Below, one piece after another: positions 35,573-44,400 of a DNA stretch of 57,549 nucleotides. The DNA is taken from contig JBMORL010000113.1 of assembly GCA_049322335.1 (NCBI GenBank), positions 1 to 57,549 of the forward strand. Reading direction: 5' to 3'. A program made the position numbers and the translations under genes. The notes beneath the pieces were generated by a model that saw only the letters and a list, made by a program, of their open reading frames with translations, made no database searches and had not been told where the DNA came from. Position 1 is the first letter of the stretch. Each line of letters starts with the position of its first letter. The DNA comes from JBMORL01 sp049322335. GTDB lineage: Bacteria > Bacteroidota > Bacteroidia > Flavobacteriales_D > UBA2798.

Positions 35573-37636
35573 TTATTTATCAAAATCAGAAACGGTTTCT
35601 TTTACGAGAACATCAGAAATACATTTAATCAATTCCTCTTCGCTATAAGGTTTGGGTAAAAATCCATTCATTCCTGCTTTTTTATATTCCAGCTGATTTT
35701 CGGGTGAAACAGCAGCAGTCAATGCAATAACAGGAATCTGAGACTTTCTCCCGGATTTCATACTTCTTATTTTTTGCACCGTTTCAAGGCCATTCATATG
35801 TGGCATACGAACATCCATCAGGATAAGATCGTAGTCGTTCATATCCAGTTCCAATAAGGCAAGATATCCATTACTTGACTCTGTATATATGGCATTGTGT
35901 TTTTTTAATATTGCTGTTAGCAGCAACCGGTTATATTTTTCATCATCCACAATCAGCACTCTCAGCTGATTTAACAGATCACTTTTTTTATTGGTCCTGA
36001 TTTCAGGAAGCTTCTCCGGCTTTTCTCCCGTTTTGTAGGGCAGTTGAATGATTACTTTTGTGCCAACATTTACCTTGCTGTCAATTTCTATCTGGCCATT
36101 ATGAAGTTCAACCAGTTTTTTAGTAATGGTAAGTCCTAACCCGGTTCCACCGTAATTCCTGGTAGTACTTTTTTCCACCTGTTCAAATTCATCAAATACT
36201 TTTTTCAGTTCATTTTCACTCATTCCAATTCCAGAATCAATCACCTGTATATTTAAGGTTACTTTTTTATTCTCAACAGGAGAAGATGATACAAATATAT
36301 GTACGTGTCCGCTCTCAGTAAACTTAAGGGCATTACTTACAAGATTAAGCAATATCTGCCGCAGGCGTACGTGATCTCCCATAAGAATATCAGGAACTGT
36401 TTTATCTATTTTTAAGGTAAACTGAATCTTTTTGTTCCGGGAAATGGGTTCTGAAAGATGAAAAACATCGCTTATAACTTCTTTAACATTAAACGGATTA
36501 TTTTCGAGAGACAATTTTCCTGATTTTAATTTTGAATAGTCGAGCACATCATTAATAATATTAAGCAAATGATCGACTGATTTTCGTATGATTTGCAAAT
36601 GTTGTTGCTGGTGTTCCTCAAGGCGGGTATCCGCTAATCTTTCGGTAAACCCGGCAATAGCGTTCATTGGAGTACGAATTTCATGGCTCATATTGGTAAA
36701 AAAACGGTCTTTGGTTTTCATCAGGTCTTCCGCCTCTTTGCGTGCCTTTCTCAGTACTTCACGATAATGGTTATTATTTTTTATATACTTAATAATTACA
36801 AATGCCATAAATATTAAAAGTACCACGGTAAGAAAACTAAAAACAGCAATTTGCTTGTTGGTATCTTTTACAGCAATCTGAGACTGTATTGCTTTGTCTT
36901 CAATCAATGAGCGTTCCCTTAATTCAAATTCATTAATAAGTTGTGCGACTTTCTGGGATACGATCCTGTTTTCATCAATTAATGCCAACTCCTGTGCTTT
37001 AAGAATAGCTTCTATATTTTTCTCTTCAGATCTTACCTTTTCCAACTCTTCCGATACATCCCTGAGGGTTATTTTATTTTCCTCCAGTTTACTTTCCAAC
37101 GCTTTTCTTTCCCTTCTTTTTTTAAACAGACTGAAGGATTCAAATTCCTTTCTGTCTTTACCCGATTCTTCATTTAATTTTAAAGCGCTCTTTTCTATTT
37201 TGTTTTCCGCTTTGTCAAGAGCAATCTGTACGCGAAAATTTCCCTGGATAGACAACAGGTCGTTTAGAATTCTTATTTTTTCTTCTACCAATACATAAAG
37301 AGAATCGAACAGCTGAACCAGGCTTTCATCGTGGGAAGCCATTTCCATAATAATATCCAGTTTTGTGCGGGCGCCTCCGATAGCATCAAAAAAACCGAGA
37401 AGATAGGTCGTGTCTTTTGTAAGGCTGTAAGATTTTACATTATTTTCCGCCAATGACAAATCTTTTTCAAGATTTTTAACTGCGACAATTCGCATTTCAT
37501 AACGGGAACTATAACCGGAGTTTGATACAATGGTTGAAACCCGTTTGTACGCCAGGAACCCATTCACCATAGCGAAAACAAGTATGAACAATAAAATAAC
37601 AATAATCTTTACTTCAAAAGAAATTCTCCTTTTCAT
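35573..37636 (-). CDS. Membrane-bound hybrid sensor histidine kinase (CHASE3-like sensor)
   Basis: A protein of 687 residues. TM1 is near 9-29 and TM2 near 267-288. The external region of about 235 residues starts like a CHASE3 domain (AVKNLEKDLSLAENNVKSYSLTKD segment) and continues as a long coiled coil rich in Lys/Glu. HisKA has phospho-His in SHEIRTPMN near 319, HATPase is near 425-535 (DSGIGMS, GGTGLGLTI), and REC near 560-680 has phospho-Asp near 607 (ILMDVRMPHMNG) and Lys in LPKPYS. It precedes Hpt and NtrC-type genes and follows two receivers with gaps of 18 bases or fewer. The stimulus is unknown. Confidence 0.93.
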   Translation of the reverse strand: MKRRISFEVKIIVILLFILVFAMVNGFLAYKRVSTIVSNSGYSSRYEMRIVAVKNLEKDLSLAENNVKSYSLTKDTTYLLGFFDAIGGARTKLDIIMEMASHDESLVQLFDSLYVLVEEKIRILNDLLSIQGNFRVQIALDKAENKIEKSALKLNEESGKDRKEFESFSLFKKRRERKALESKLEENKITLRDVSEELEKVRSEEKNIEAILKAQELALIDENRIVSQKVAQLINEFELRERSLIEDKAIQSQIAVKDTNKQIAVFSFLTVVLLIFMAFVIIKYIKNNNHYREVLRKARKEAEDLMKTKDRFFTNMSHEIRTPMNAIAGFTERLADTRLEEHQQQHLQIIRKSVDHLLNIINDVLDYSKLKSGKLSLENNPFNVKEVISDVFHLSEPISRNKKIQFTLKIDKTVPDILMGDHVRLRQILLNLVSNALKFTESGHVHIFVSSSPVENKKVTLNIQVIDSGIGMSENELKKVFDEFEQVEKSTTRNYGGTGLGLTITKKLVELHNGQIEIDSKVNVGTKVIIQLPYKTGEKPEKLPEIRTNKKSDLLNQLRVLIVDDEKYNRLLLTAILKKHNAIYTESSNGYLALLELDMNDYDLILMDVRMPHMNGLETVQKIRSMKSGRKSQIPVIALTAAVSPENQLEYKKAGMNGFLPKPYSEEELIKCISDVLVKETVSDFDK

Positions 37637-37642
37637 AGCGGG

Positions 37643-38077
37643 TTAGTTATTATTTTTAATAATTTTTTCAACTTGCTTATGCAGGATCATAAAAACAACT
37701 TTATAAGGATAATTATCTTTTAGTATCATATCCTCGAACAAGTGGTTTTCTTTTTCTTCACTATCCTGAAGAAAGTCTTTTATGTGTTCCCCTCCCTGGT
37801 CAGATACCAATAATACATTAAGGCAGGCCGGGTGTTGTGTTCCGAATGTCTTCATAAGCTTTTTACCATCTTCTATGAGTAAAGAATGGTCTATAATTGC
37901 CAAATCAATGTTTTTGCTGGCGAATTCCACCAATTCAGTTGTGTATGAACAATGACTGATTTCAAACCGATGTTCGTCATGCAATAGAAAAATATCATGA
38001 AGTATATTAATAAGATAGGAAGTATACTGTTTATCATCAACTGCTACCAGGATTCCATATTTATGCTTATCATTCAT
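37643..38077 (-). CDS. Divergent stand-alone receiver protein
   Basis: A protein of 144 residues. The receiver fold is recognisable: DD at 14-15 (VAVDDKQY), a possible phospho-Asp D63 in LAIIDHSLLIEDG, Ser in LLVSDQGG and a Lys in MILKDNY. The middle and end are unlike its neighbours, with an acidic insertion (LQDSEEKENHLFEDM) before the Lys. It may be a receiver with changed chemistry. The start overlaps the previous receiver's stop (ATGA), and its stop is 6 bases before the membrane-bound hybrid kinase. Confidence 0.7.
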   Translation of the reverse strand: MNDKHKYGILVAVDDKQYTSYLINILHDIFLLHDEHRFEISHCSYTTELVEFASKNIDLAIIDHSLLIEDGKKLMKTFGTQHPACLNVLLVSDQGGEHIKDFLQDSEEKENHLFEDMILKDNYPYKVVFMILHKQVEKIIKNNN

Positions 38078-38502
38078 GGAGATCTCATTAGTCTGTCGTT
38101 TACAATATCTTCAACAATAAAACAGCTTTTCGACAAGGCATGCTTGTCTTTGTAGATATAGTCTTTTGCTCCCTCGGTTAATGTCATCGTTCCTGTACGC
38201 ATGCTCCTTGACTGTGAAATAATAATAATCTTACAATTTTTACATACTTTTTTTATCTCCCGGATTATTTGCGATCCTGTGACACCATTACCCAAATAAT
38301 AGTCTACAAAAGCAATATCAATGTCAGGCTGAAGGTTACGGACAAAGTCAACCGAACTGGTGAAAGATTGAATATTGAATTCACACTTCTTGTCCATAGC
38401 AATCGCATTGGTATAATATTCCAGCTGGCGTGTCAGTATATTGTTATAAAAACTACTGTCCTCCAGTACAACAATTTTGAATATTTGTTTTTTTCTTTTC
38501 AT
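38074..38502 (-). CDS. Stand-alone response-regulator receiver
   Basis: A single REC domain of 142 residues: ED at 14-15 in LEDSSFYNNIL, phospho-Asp D67 in IAFVDYYLG, Ser in IIIISQSRS, Lys in DYIYKDK. It shares the ED-x-x-[FYW]YN opening with the receivers at 26946-27395 and in the sigma-54 activator. The loop after D67 is only one residue longer than canonical, shorter than in its siblings. No output domain. Coupled to the next gene by an ATGA overlap. Confidence 0.87.
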   Translation of the reverse strand: MKRKKQIFKIVVLEDSSFYNNILTRQLEYYTNAIAMDKKCEFNIQSFTSSVDFVRNLQPDIDIAFVDYYLGNGVTGSQIIREIKKVCKNCKIIIISQSRSMRTGTMTLTEGAKDYIYKDKHALSKSCFIVEDIVNDRLMRSP

Positions 38503-38538
38503 AATTTATGGCTTTAGTGTGTTGCTTTTTAAAACCGG

Positions 38539-39123
38539 TTATTGTATCTGTTTTTTCTTTCCTGTTATACGGTCACTGAAAAATACAATCACCCCAATAA
38601 TAACAGCAAACGAGAAAATAAAATATTTTAATACCTGCTCATTTGTATGATACAGGAAAAATAATGTTCCGCTAAACAGCAGAATTAAAAATATAATAAG
38701 CCGCTTTCCCCAGATAATTTCATATTTTGTTTTCATTCTGTCGAGATGATATCTTACCGTGTCTGCTATCCTGTTAAGGAAGTGTTTGTCTCTTGGAATA
38801 AAATCATCTGCCCCTTCTCTCATCATTTCCACTGCCAGCTCCAGGCTGTGTACATGAGAGTAAATAATGACAGGAATATCAGGGTAGTCGTTCTTAATGT
38901 GTTGCATCATTTCATTGCCATTCATCCCATGTTCATTATGCGGATGCAGCCGGAAATCCGTAACGATTAAATCCGGAAGCTCCCCTTCCATTGCTCCGAT
39001 ACAGGATTCCGCAGTCTGAAATTCTTTTACCTCACACTTAAATATCCTGCGGAGCCTTGTTGATACCATCATTAAATTAAATGCGTTATCATCGACAACA
39101 TAGATTTTGTATTTTGTTTTCAT
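38539..39123 (-). CDS. Membrane-anchored receiver protein (REC-TM-TM)
   Basis: A longer frame from 39192 would cross the sigma-54-like promoter, so the ATG at 39123 is used (194 residues, MKTKYKIYVVDD). REC spans 6-125: DD 11-12, phospho-Asp D56 in LIVTDFRLH, Ser89, and Arg111 in place of the normally invariant Lys. Two transmembrane helices follow at about 141-158 and 164-183, then a basic tail (TGKKKQIQ). No kinase or DNA-binding part exists. It is the first gene of the cluster's main same-strand run and is closely similar in layout to the first half of the double receiver at 32506-33642. Confidence 0.85.
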   Translation of the reverse strand: MKTKYKIYVVDDNAFNLMMVSTRLRRIFKCEVKEFQTAESCIGAMEGELPDLIVTDFRLHPHNEHGMNGNEMMQHIKNDYPDIPVIIYSHVHSLELAVEMMREGADDFIPRDKHFLNRIADTVRYHLDRMKTKYEIIWGKRLIIFLILLFSGTLFFLYHTNEQVLKYFIFSFAVIIGVIVFFSDRITGKKKQIQ

Positions 39124-39157
39124 GGCTGTATGTTTTAGGTTAATCATTATAGCAGTG

Positions 39158-39172
39158 GCGAGAAATGTGCCA
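39158..39172 (-). promoter_or_regulatory. Sigma-54-type -24/-12 promoter
   Basis: On the minus strand TGGCAC-ATTTC-TCGC, preceded by C, matches YTGGCAC-N5-TTGC except for one T to C change in the -12 box; the invariant GG and GC are in place at the right spacing. It is 35 bases before the ATG at 39123, the same geometry as the promoter at 27427-27441. Confidence 0.7.
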
Positions 39173-39270
39173 GTATAGGATGAAATCCGCACAGAATTTC
39201 TAAAGGCTTAATCCATTGCCAGTTAACCGAACGGAACCGGAATGTTAATTTTGACTGAAGATTCCGTTTA

Positions 39271-39305
39271 TTTTCAATTTGAAAAAAATATTTTCACAAT
39301 GAAAA
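39271..39305. promoter_or_regulatory. Putative enhancer: two perfect TTTTCA-N3-TGAAAA palindromes
   Basis: TTTTCA-ATT-TGAAAA (39271-39285) and TTTTCA-CAA-TGAAAA (39291-39305) have centres exactly 20 bp apart, two helical turns, and lie about 100-130 bp upstream of the sigma-54-like promoter. This is the usual place for paired activator-dimer sites. Confidence 0.65.
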
Positions 39306-39439
39306 AAAATATCACCGGAATAATCCAAAAAATATGATTCATTCAAAGATTATAACTACAGCTGTGTTTTAGCGGTGTATGGAAGAACAATTTTTATGTT
39401 ACTGATTTTCACATAAATAAAATAAAAATGGAAAAACTA

Positions 39440-39473
39440 TTTGTGAAACCAAAAAGTTGCATATATTTGCAAC
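39440..39473 (+). promoter_or_regulatory. Promoter with overlapping inverted-repeat operator
   Basis: TTTG (39440-39443), 18 bases, TATATTTG (39462-39469). A perfect inverted repeat GTTGCA-TATATT-TGCAAC (39456-39473) covers the -7 box. Such a placement fits autorepression by the ArsR-type protein encoded 28 bases downstream. AAACTATT and AATAGTTT also flank the region as a wider inverted pair. Confidence 0.65.
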
Positions 39474-39501
39474 CGAATAGTTTCATTTAATTATTAGAAT
39501 C

Positions 39502-39822
39502 ATGAGACGAGATGCTTTCCAGGCCATTGCTGATCCTACAAGACGCGCCATCATTACCCTTATCGCTCTTCAGGCCATGACGCCCAATGCTATTGCCGGT
39601 CACTTTGACTCTACCAGGCAAGCCGTTTCCAAGCACCTTCGCATACTAACGGAGTGCGGATTAGTAAAACAGGAAATCCAGGGGCGCGAAATCTATTATC
39701 ACCTTGAGCTGAATAAAATGAAAGAAATAGATAAATGGCTGGGGCAGTTTCGTAAAATGTGGGAAACCCGTTTTTCCCAGCTCGACCACGTATTGACAAA
39801 AATGAAAAAAAGAAAAAAGTAA
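39502..39822 (+). CDS. ArsR-family winged-helix transcriptional regulator
   Basis: A protein of 106 residues. The winged helix is clear: RRDAFQAIADPTRRAIITLIA, then the recognition helix STRQAVSKHLRILTECGLV and wing EIQGREIYYHLE. No Cys metal site of the arsenic/cadmium type is present. ArsR members in this arrangement usually control the SRPBCC/AHSA1 genes that follow, here at 21 and 11 bases spacing. An inverted repeat over the promoter is the likely binding site. The inducer is unknown. Confidence 0.9.
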   Translation: MRRDAFQAIADPTRRAIITLIALQAMTPNAIAGHFDSTRQAVSKHLRILTECGLVKQEIQGREIYYHLELNKMKEIDKWLGQFRKMWETRFSQLDHVLTKMKKRKK

Positions 39823-39843
39823 ATTAACCTAAATAATTTCAAC

Positions 39844-40260
39844 ATGAATACAACACAGATCACTGTAGAGGCGCTTGTCGCTGCCGATGCGCAAAAAGTG
39901 TGGAACTACTGGACCAAACCCGAGCATATTATCCGGTGGAATTTTGCCATTGACACCTGGCATTGTCCCAGCGCTGAGAACGACCTGCGTACAGGCGGAA
40001 AATACAAAGCACGCATGGAAGCAAAAGACGGCAGCTTCGGTTTCGATTTTGAGGCTATATATGATGAAATCGCTGACAAAAAGAAAATTGCCTATACAAT
40101 GGAAGACGGCCGAAAAGCCATTACCCATTTCGAAAATGAAAACGGAAAAATAAAAGTCACCACCACATTTGATGCAGAAAATACCAACCCGGTTGACATG
40201 CAGCAACAGGGTTGGCAGGCAATTCTCAACAATTTTAAAAAATATACAGAAAACAATTAA
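39844..40260 (+). CDS. AHSA1-type SRPBCC domain protein
   Basis: A protein of 138 residues, cytoplasmic. The pattern ITVEALVAADAQKVWNYWTKPEHIIRWNFA, then WHCPSAENDLRTGGKYKARMEAKDG (separate segments), is that of the AHSA1-like START/SRPBCC fold, which encloses a hydrophobic ligand cavity. The ligand is unknown. Middle gene of the ArsR-AHSA1-AHSA1 operon. Confidence 0.88.
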   Translation: MNTTQITVEALVAADAQKVWNYWTKPEHIIRWNFAIDTWHCPSAENDLRTGGKYKARMEAKDGSFGFDFEAIYDEIADKKKIAYTMEDGRKAITHFENENGKIKVTTTFDAENTNPVDMQQQGWQAILNNFKKYTENN

Positions 40261-40271
40261 AACATAACACT

Positions 40272-40784
40272 ATGAATGCCCGATTACTCTTCGACTTCAC
40301 TGTTGACAAAAAAAACAATACCATAAATGTAAAACGTGAATTTGCCGCCAACCGCGATCTCGTTTGGGAAGCGTGGACCAACCCCGAAATCCTCGACCAG
40401 TGGTGGGCCCCAAAACCCTACCAGACACGCACCAAATCGATGGATTTTCGGGAGGGTGGAATGTGGTTCTATGGAATGGTTTCACCCGAAAATGTGATCC
40501 ACTGGTGCAGGGCCGATTATAAAAAAATCGATCCGAAAAACAGTTTTTCGGGACTGGATGCTTTTTGCGATGAAGATGGAAATCTCAATACCGGTTTTCC
40601 CCGTTCATTATGGAATAACACATTTTCGGGAAAGGGAGATGTGACTTTGGTTGACATCACCATTCAATATGAAAAACCGGCCGACCTTGAAAAAATAATT
40701 GAGCTCGGGTTTAAAGAGGGATTCACTATGGCATTGGGTAATCTTGACCAGTATTTTGAGGAGCATTTTAAATCCGGAAAATAA
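40272..40784 (+). CDS. AHSA1-type SRPBCC domain protein
   Basis: A protein of 170 residues with INVKREFAANRDLVWEAWTNPEILDQWW near residue 18 and FREGGMWFYGMVSPE near 55, typical of the AHSA1 family. It is longer than its upstream paralogue and not closely similar, so not a recent duplicate. It begins 11 bases after the upstream gene. The next gene is convergent. Confidence 0.88.
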   Translation: MNARLLFDFTVDKKNNTINVKREFAANRDLVWEAWTNPEILDQWWAPKPYQTRTKSMDFREGGMWFYGMVSPENVIHWCRADYKKIDPKNSFSGLDAFCDEDGNLNTGFPRSLWNNTFSGKGDVTLVDITIQYEKPADLEKIIELGFKEGFTMALGNLDQYFEEHFKSGK

Positions 40785-40801
40785 CCCGGTTCTTTCGAAG
40801 A

Positions 40802-41431
40802 CTAACGTGGTTTGGGCTTAAGTTGTGAAGCTATAACATAAATGATCCATGTAACTGCAGCGCCTAACATTGCCAGTCCCATGTCTTTTTGTGCATCCCA
40901 CATATCGCCCTGCTGGCCGTTGTAGCCTTCCACGTCTTTTTCTCCCAATACGAGAGTAAGATACCATTCAAACAGTTCGTAGAGGACGCTGAAGAACTGC
41001 ACGAGTAAAAAGGCAAACAAAAGCGAGAAGATTTTTCGCTGTAATTTTCTCTCGCATAACTCATAAAAAACAGGAAAATACAATAACCCGAAAGAAAAGT
41101 GAACCAGGCGATCGAACTGGTTGCGCTGAAAACCGAAATATCCATCAAGGTCGAAACCAATGGTATTTACCAGCCAATCGTTATAGGGGACAAACGAATA
41201 CACCCAGCAGGCGCCAATTATATGTAACAATAAAAAAAGAGAAAATGCAGTGTATGCCACAAGCGAAACATAATTTTTCCATATATCAGCCACCATCAGC
41301 AAAAAACCTATTACGGTTACAAAATGCATCAGGAATGTGAGATGGGGGAATAAAGGGTCTTTGATGGCAAACGCCAGGGATATAATCAAAAAAACAAGAA
41401 TGGAAGTTTTAATTATCCGGATTCGGGACAT
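40802..41431 (-). CDS. YjdF/DUF2238-type inner-membrane protein
   Basis: A protein of 209 residues with about six hydrophobic helices. The conserved motifs FGFQRNQFDRLVHFSFGLL, ELFEWYL and YNGQQGDMWDAQKDMGLAMLGA are those of the DUF2238/YjdF family of small integral membrane proteins. The role is unknown; the buried Asp/Glu/Gln set suggests a channel, transporter or metal site, by inference. It starts 34 bases after the icmF stop on the same strand and may be co-transcribed. Confidence 0.8.
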   Translation of the reverse strand: MSRIRIIKTSILVFLIISLAFAIKDPLFPHLTFLMHFVTVIGFLLMVADIWKNYVSLVAYTAFSLFLLLHIIGACWVYSFVPYNDWLVNTIGFDLDGYFGFQRNQFDRLVHFSFGLLYFPVFYELCERKLQRKIFSLLFAFLLVQFFSVLYELFEWYLTLVLGEKDVEGYNGQQGDMWDAQKDMGLAMLGAAVTWIIYVIASQLKPKPR

Positions 41432-41465
41432 TCAATTTCTTTTTACAGTTTTTTACTTCGCTGCG

Positions 41466-44400
41466 TCACATATTCCTCCTGTATTGTCCCCCAACCTCAA
41501 ACAACGAATGCGTAATCTGCCCCAGTGAGCAGTATTTGGTCACTTCCATCAGTTCCGCAAACATGTTTTTGTTTTGCACGGCTGCGTGTTGCAGTTTTTT
41601 CAGTTGTTCTGCACTTTCCTTTTCGTATTTTTTGTGAAGGTTGTCAATCGTATCAATCTGCTGTTTCTTTTCTTCTTCGGTGGCGCGTATCACTTCTTTG
41701 GGTAAAATAGTGGGAGAACCTTTTGAACTGAGGAATGTATTTACTCCGATAATTGGAAATTCTCCGGTATGCTTCAGTGTTTCGTAATACAAACTTTCCT
41801 CCTGTATTTTGCTGCGCTGGTACATGGTTTCCATGGCACCCAGCACACCCCCGCGCTCCGTTATACGGTCAAATTCACTCAACACGGCTTCTTCCACCAA
41901 ATCAGTCATTTCTTCAATAATAAACGATCCCTGCATCGGATTTTCGTTTTTGGCCAGTCCCAGTTCGCGGTTGATGATTAACTGAATGGCCATTGCCCTT
42001 CTTACACTTTCTTCCGTTGGCGTGGTGATGGCTTCATCATACGCATTGGTGTGCAACGAATTGCAGTTATCATAGATCGCATAAAGTGCCTGCAACGTTG
42101 TCCGGATATCATTAAAATCAATTTCCTGTGCGTGCAGTGAACGTCCGCTGGTTTGAATATGATACTTCAGCATCTGCGAGCGTGCATCAGCACCATATTT
42201 TTCTTTCATCGCTTTTGCCCATATTCTTCGCGCCACTCTTCCGATCACCGCATATTCGGGATCAATTCCGTTGCTGAAGAAAAAGGAAAGATTCGGCCCG
42301 AAATCGTTGATGCTCATTCCGCGGCTCAGGTAATATTCCACGTAAGTGAATCCATTGGCCAGCGTAAAGGCCAGCTGCGTTATAGGATTGGCTCCCGCTT
42401 CGGCAATGTGATAACCCGAAATAGAAACGGAATAAAAATTTCTGACTTTATTCTTTATAAAGTATTCCTGTACGTCTCCCATCAGGCGCAAGGCAAATTC
42501 GGTGGAAAAAATACAGGTATTTTGCGCCTGGTCTTCTTTCAGAATATCTGCCTGCACAGTTCCGCGTACCTGTGTGAGTGTTTCCGCTTTTATTTTTTCG
42601 TAAACTTCTTTCGGTAAAATCATATCACCGGTAACACCCAGTAACATCAATCCCAATCCGTCATTTCCTTCGGGTAATCCCGTTGAGGAATAAGGTGTGT
42701 ATTGCGGCCGCGAAACTCCTTTTTCCTTATAGATCTTTTCGATCTTTGCAGTTACTTCTTTTTCCAGTCCGTTTTGCTTAATATATTTTTCGCAGTTCTG
42801 ATCAATGGCAGCATTCATAAAAAACCCTAGTAACATGGGAGCCGGGCCATTGATAGTCATTGACACAGAAGTTTTCGGATCAGAAAGATCAAATCCTGAA
42901 TACAGTTTTTTCGCATCATCCAAACAACAAATGCTTACTCCTGAGTTTCCGATTTTACCATATATATCCGGACGCCATCCCGGGTCGTTGCCGTATAACG
43001 TTACGCTGTCAAATGCAGTAGACAATCTTTTTGCCGGCATTCCCAAACTAACGTAGTGGAACCTTCTGTTGGTACGTTCCGGTGCCCCTTCACCGGCAAA
43101 CATGCGTGTAGGATCTTCACCTTCGCGCTTGAACGGATAAATTCCGGATGTGTAGGGAAAATCCCCCGGAACATTTTCCTGAAGAACCCAGCGCAACAAT
43201 TCTCCCCAGGCTTTGTAACGGGGCGTAACCACTTTGGGAATTTGAGTATGAGAAAGCGATTCGGTATGTGTTTTTATTTTTATTTCTTTATCGCGCACCC
43301 TGAAAATGTAAAATTCATCCTTATACATTTTCACTTTATCAGGCCATTGCTGGATGATCTCCCAGTTATGCGGATCGAGATCGAGTTTAATTTTATCAAA
43401 TTCAGCATGAAGAACTTTTACAATTTGTCTGGCCTCGTCCCCTGGCCCCTTCTCCCGTGGAGAAGGGGGATTTAATGATTCAATCGTTTTATTTATCGCA
43501 TATAATTTTTCAGCGATATCGCATTGTTTGTTTACCCATTCATCGTATTTGCGGTTATTCTCGGAAATTTCGGAAAGATATCGCGTACGCGCAGGTGGAA
43601 TAACAAAAATTTTCTCCGACATTTCTTTGGTGATAGTGAAGGAAGATTTGAGGTCGGTTGCTTTTTTCTCTACCAGTTTATCCATTACGGCTTTGTATAG
43701 TGAATTGGTTCCCGGGTCGTTAAATTGTGAAGCGATAGTCCCATAAACCGGGAGTGAATCATCATCCGCTTCCCACAACTGGTGATTGCGTTTATATTGC
43801 TTTTTCACATCGCGCAGAGCATCGAGCGCACCGCGTTTATCAAATTTATTGATAGCCACTACATCGGCAAAATCAAGCATGTCAATTTTTTCGAGTTGTG
43901 TGGCGGCACCAAATTCGGGTGTCATAATGTATAACGAAACATCACTGTGATCGAGAATTTCGGTATCGCTTTGTCCGATTCCTGATGTTTCTAATATAAC
44001 AAGATCAAAATTCGCTGCTTTCAGAATATTCACTGCATCACCCACATGTGCGCTTAATGCAAGATTGCTCTGCCGCGTGGCGAGCGAACGCATATACACA
44101 CGGTCATTACGAATAGAATTCATTCTTATCCTGTCACCGAGCAATGCACCCCCGGTTTTTCTTTTGGAAGGATCCACAGAAATGATTCCGATATTTTTAT
44201 CTTTAAAATCAAGTAAAAATCTTCTTACGATTTCATCCACCATACTCGATTTTCCCGATCCACCCGTTCCGGTAATTCCCAATACAGGTGTTTTCGAATT
44301 TTTTGCTTTTTCTTTTATTTTTTCCAGAAAAGGCCTTGCTGTATCGGGAAAATTTTCGGCTGCGGAAATTAATCTTGCTATCGATTTTTTATCTTTTACG

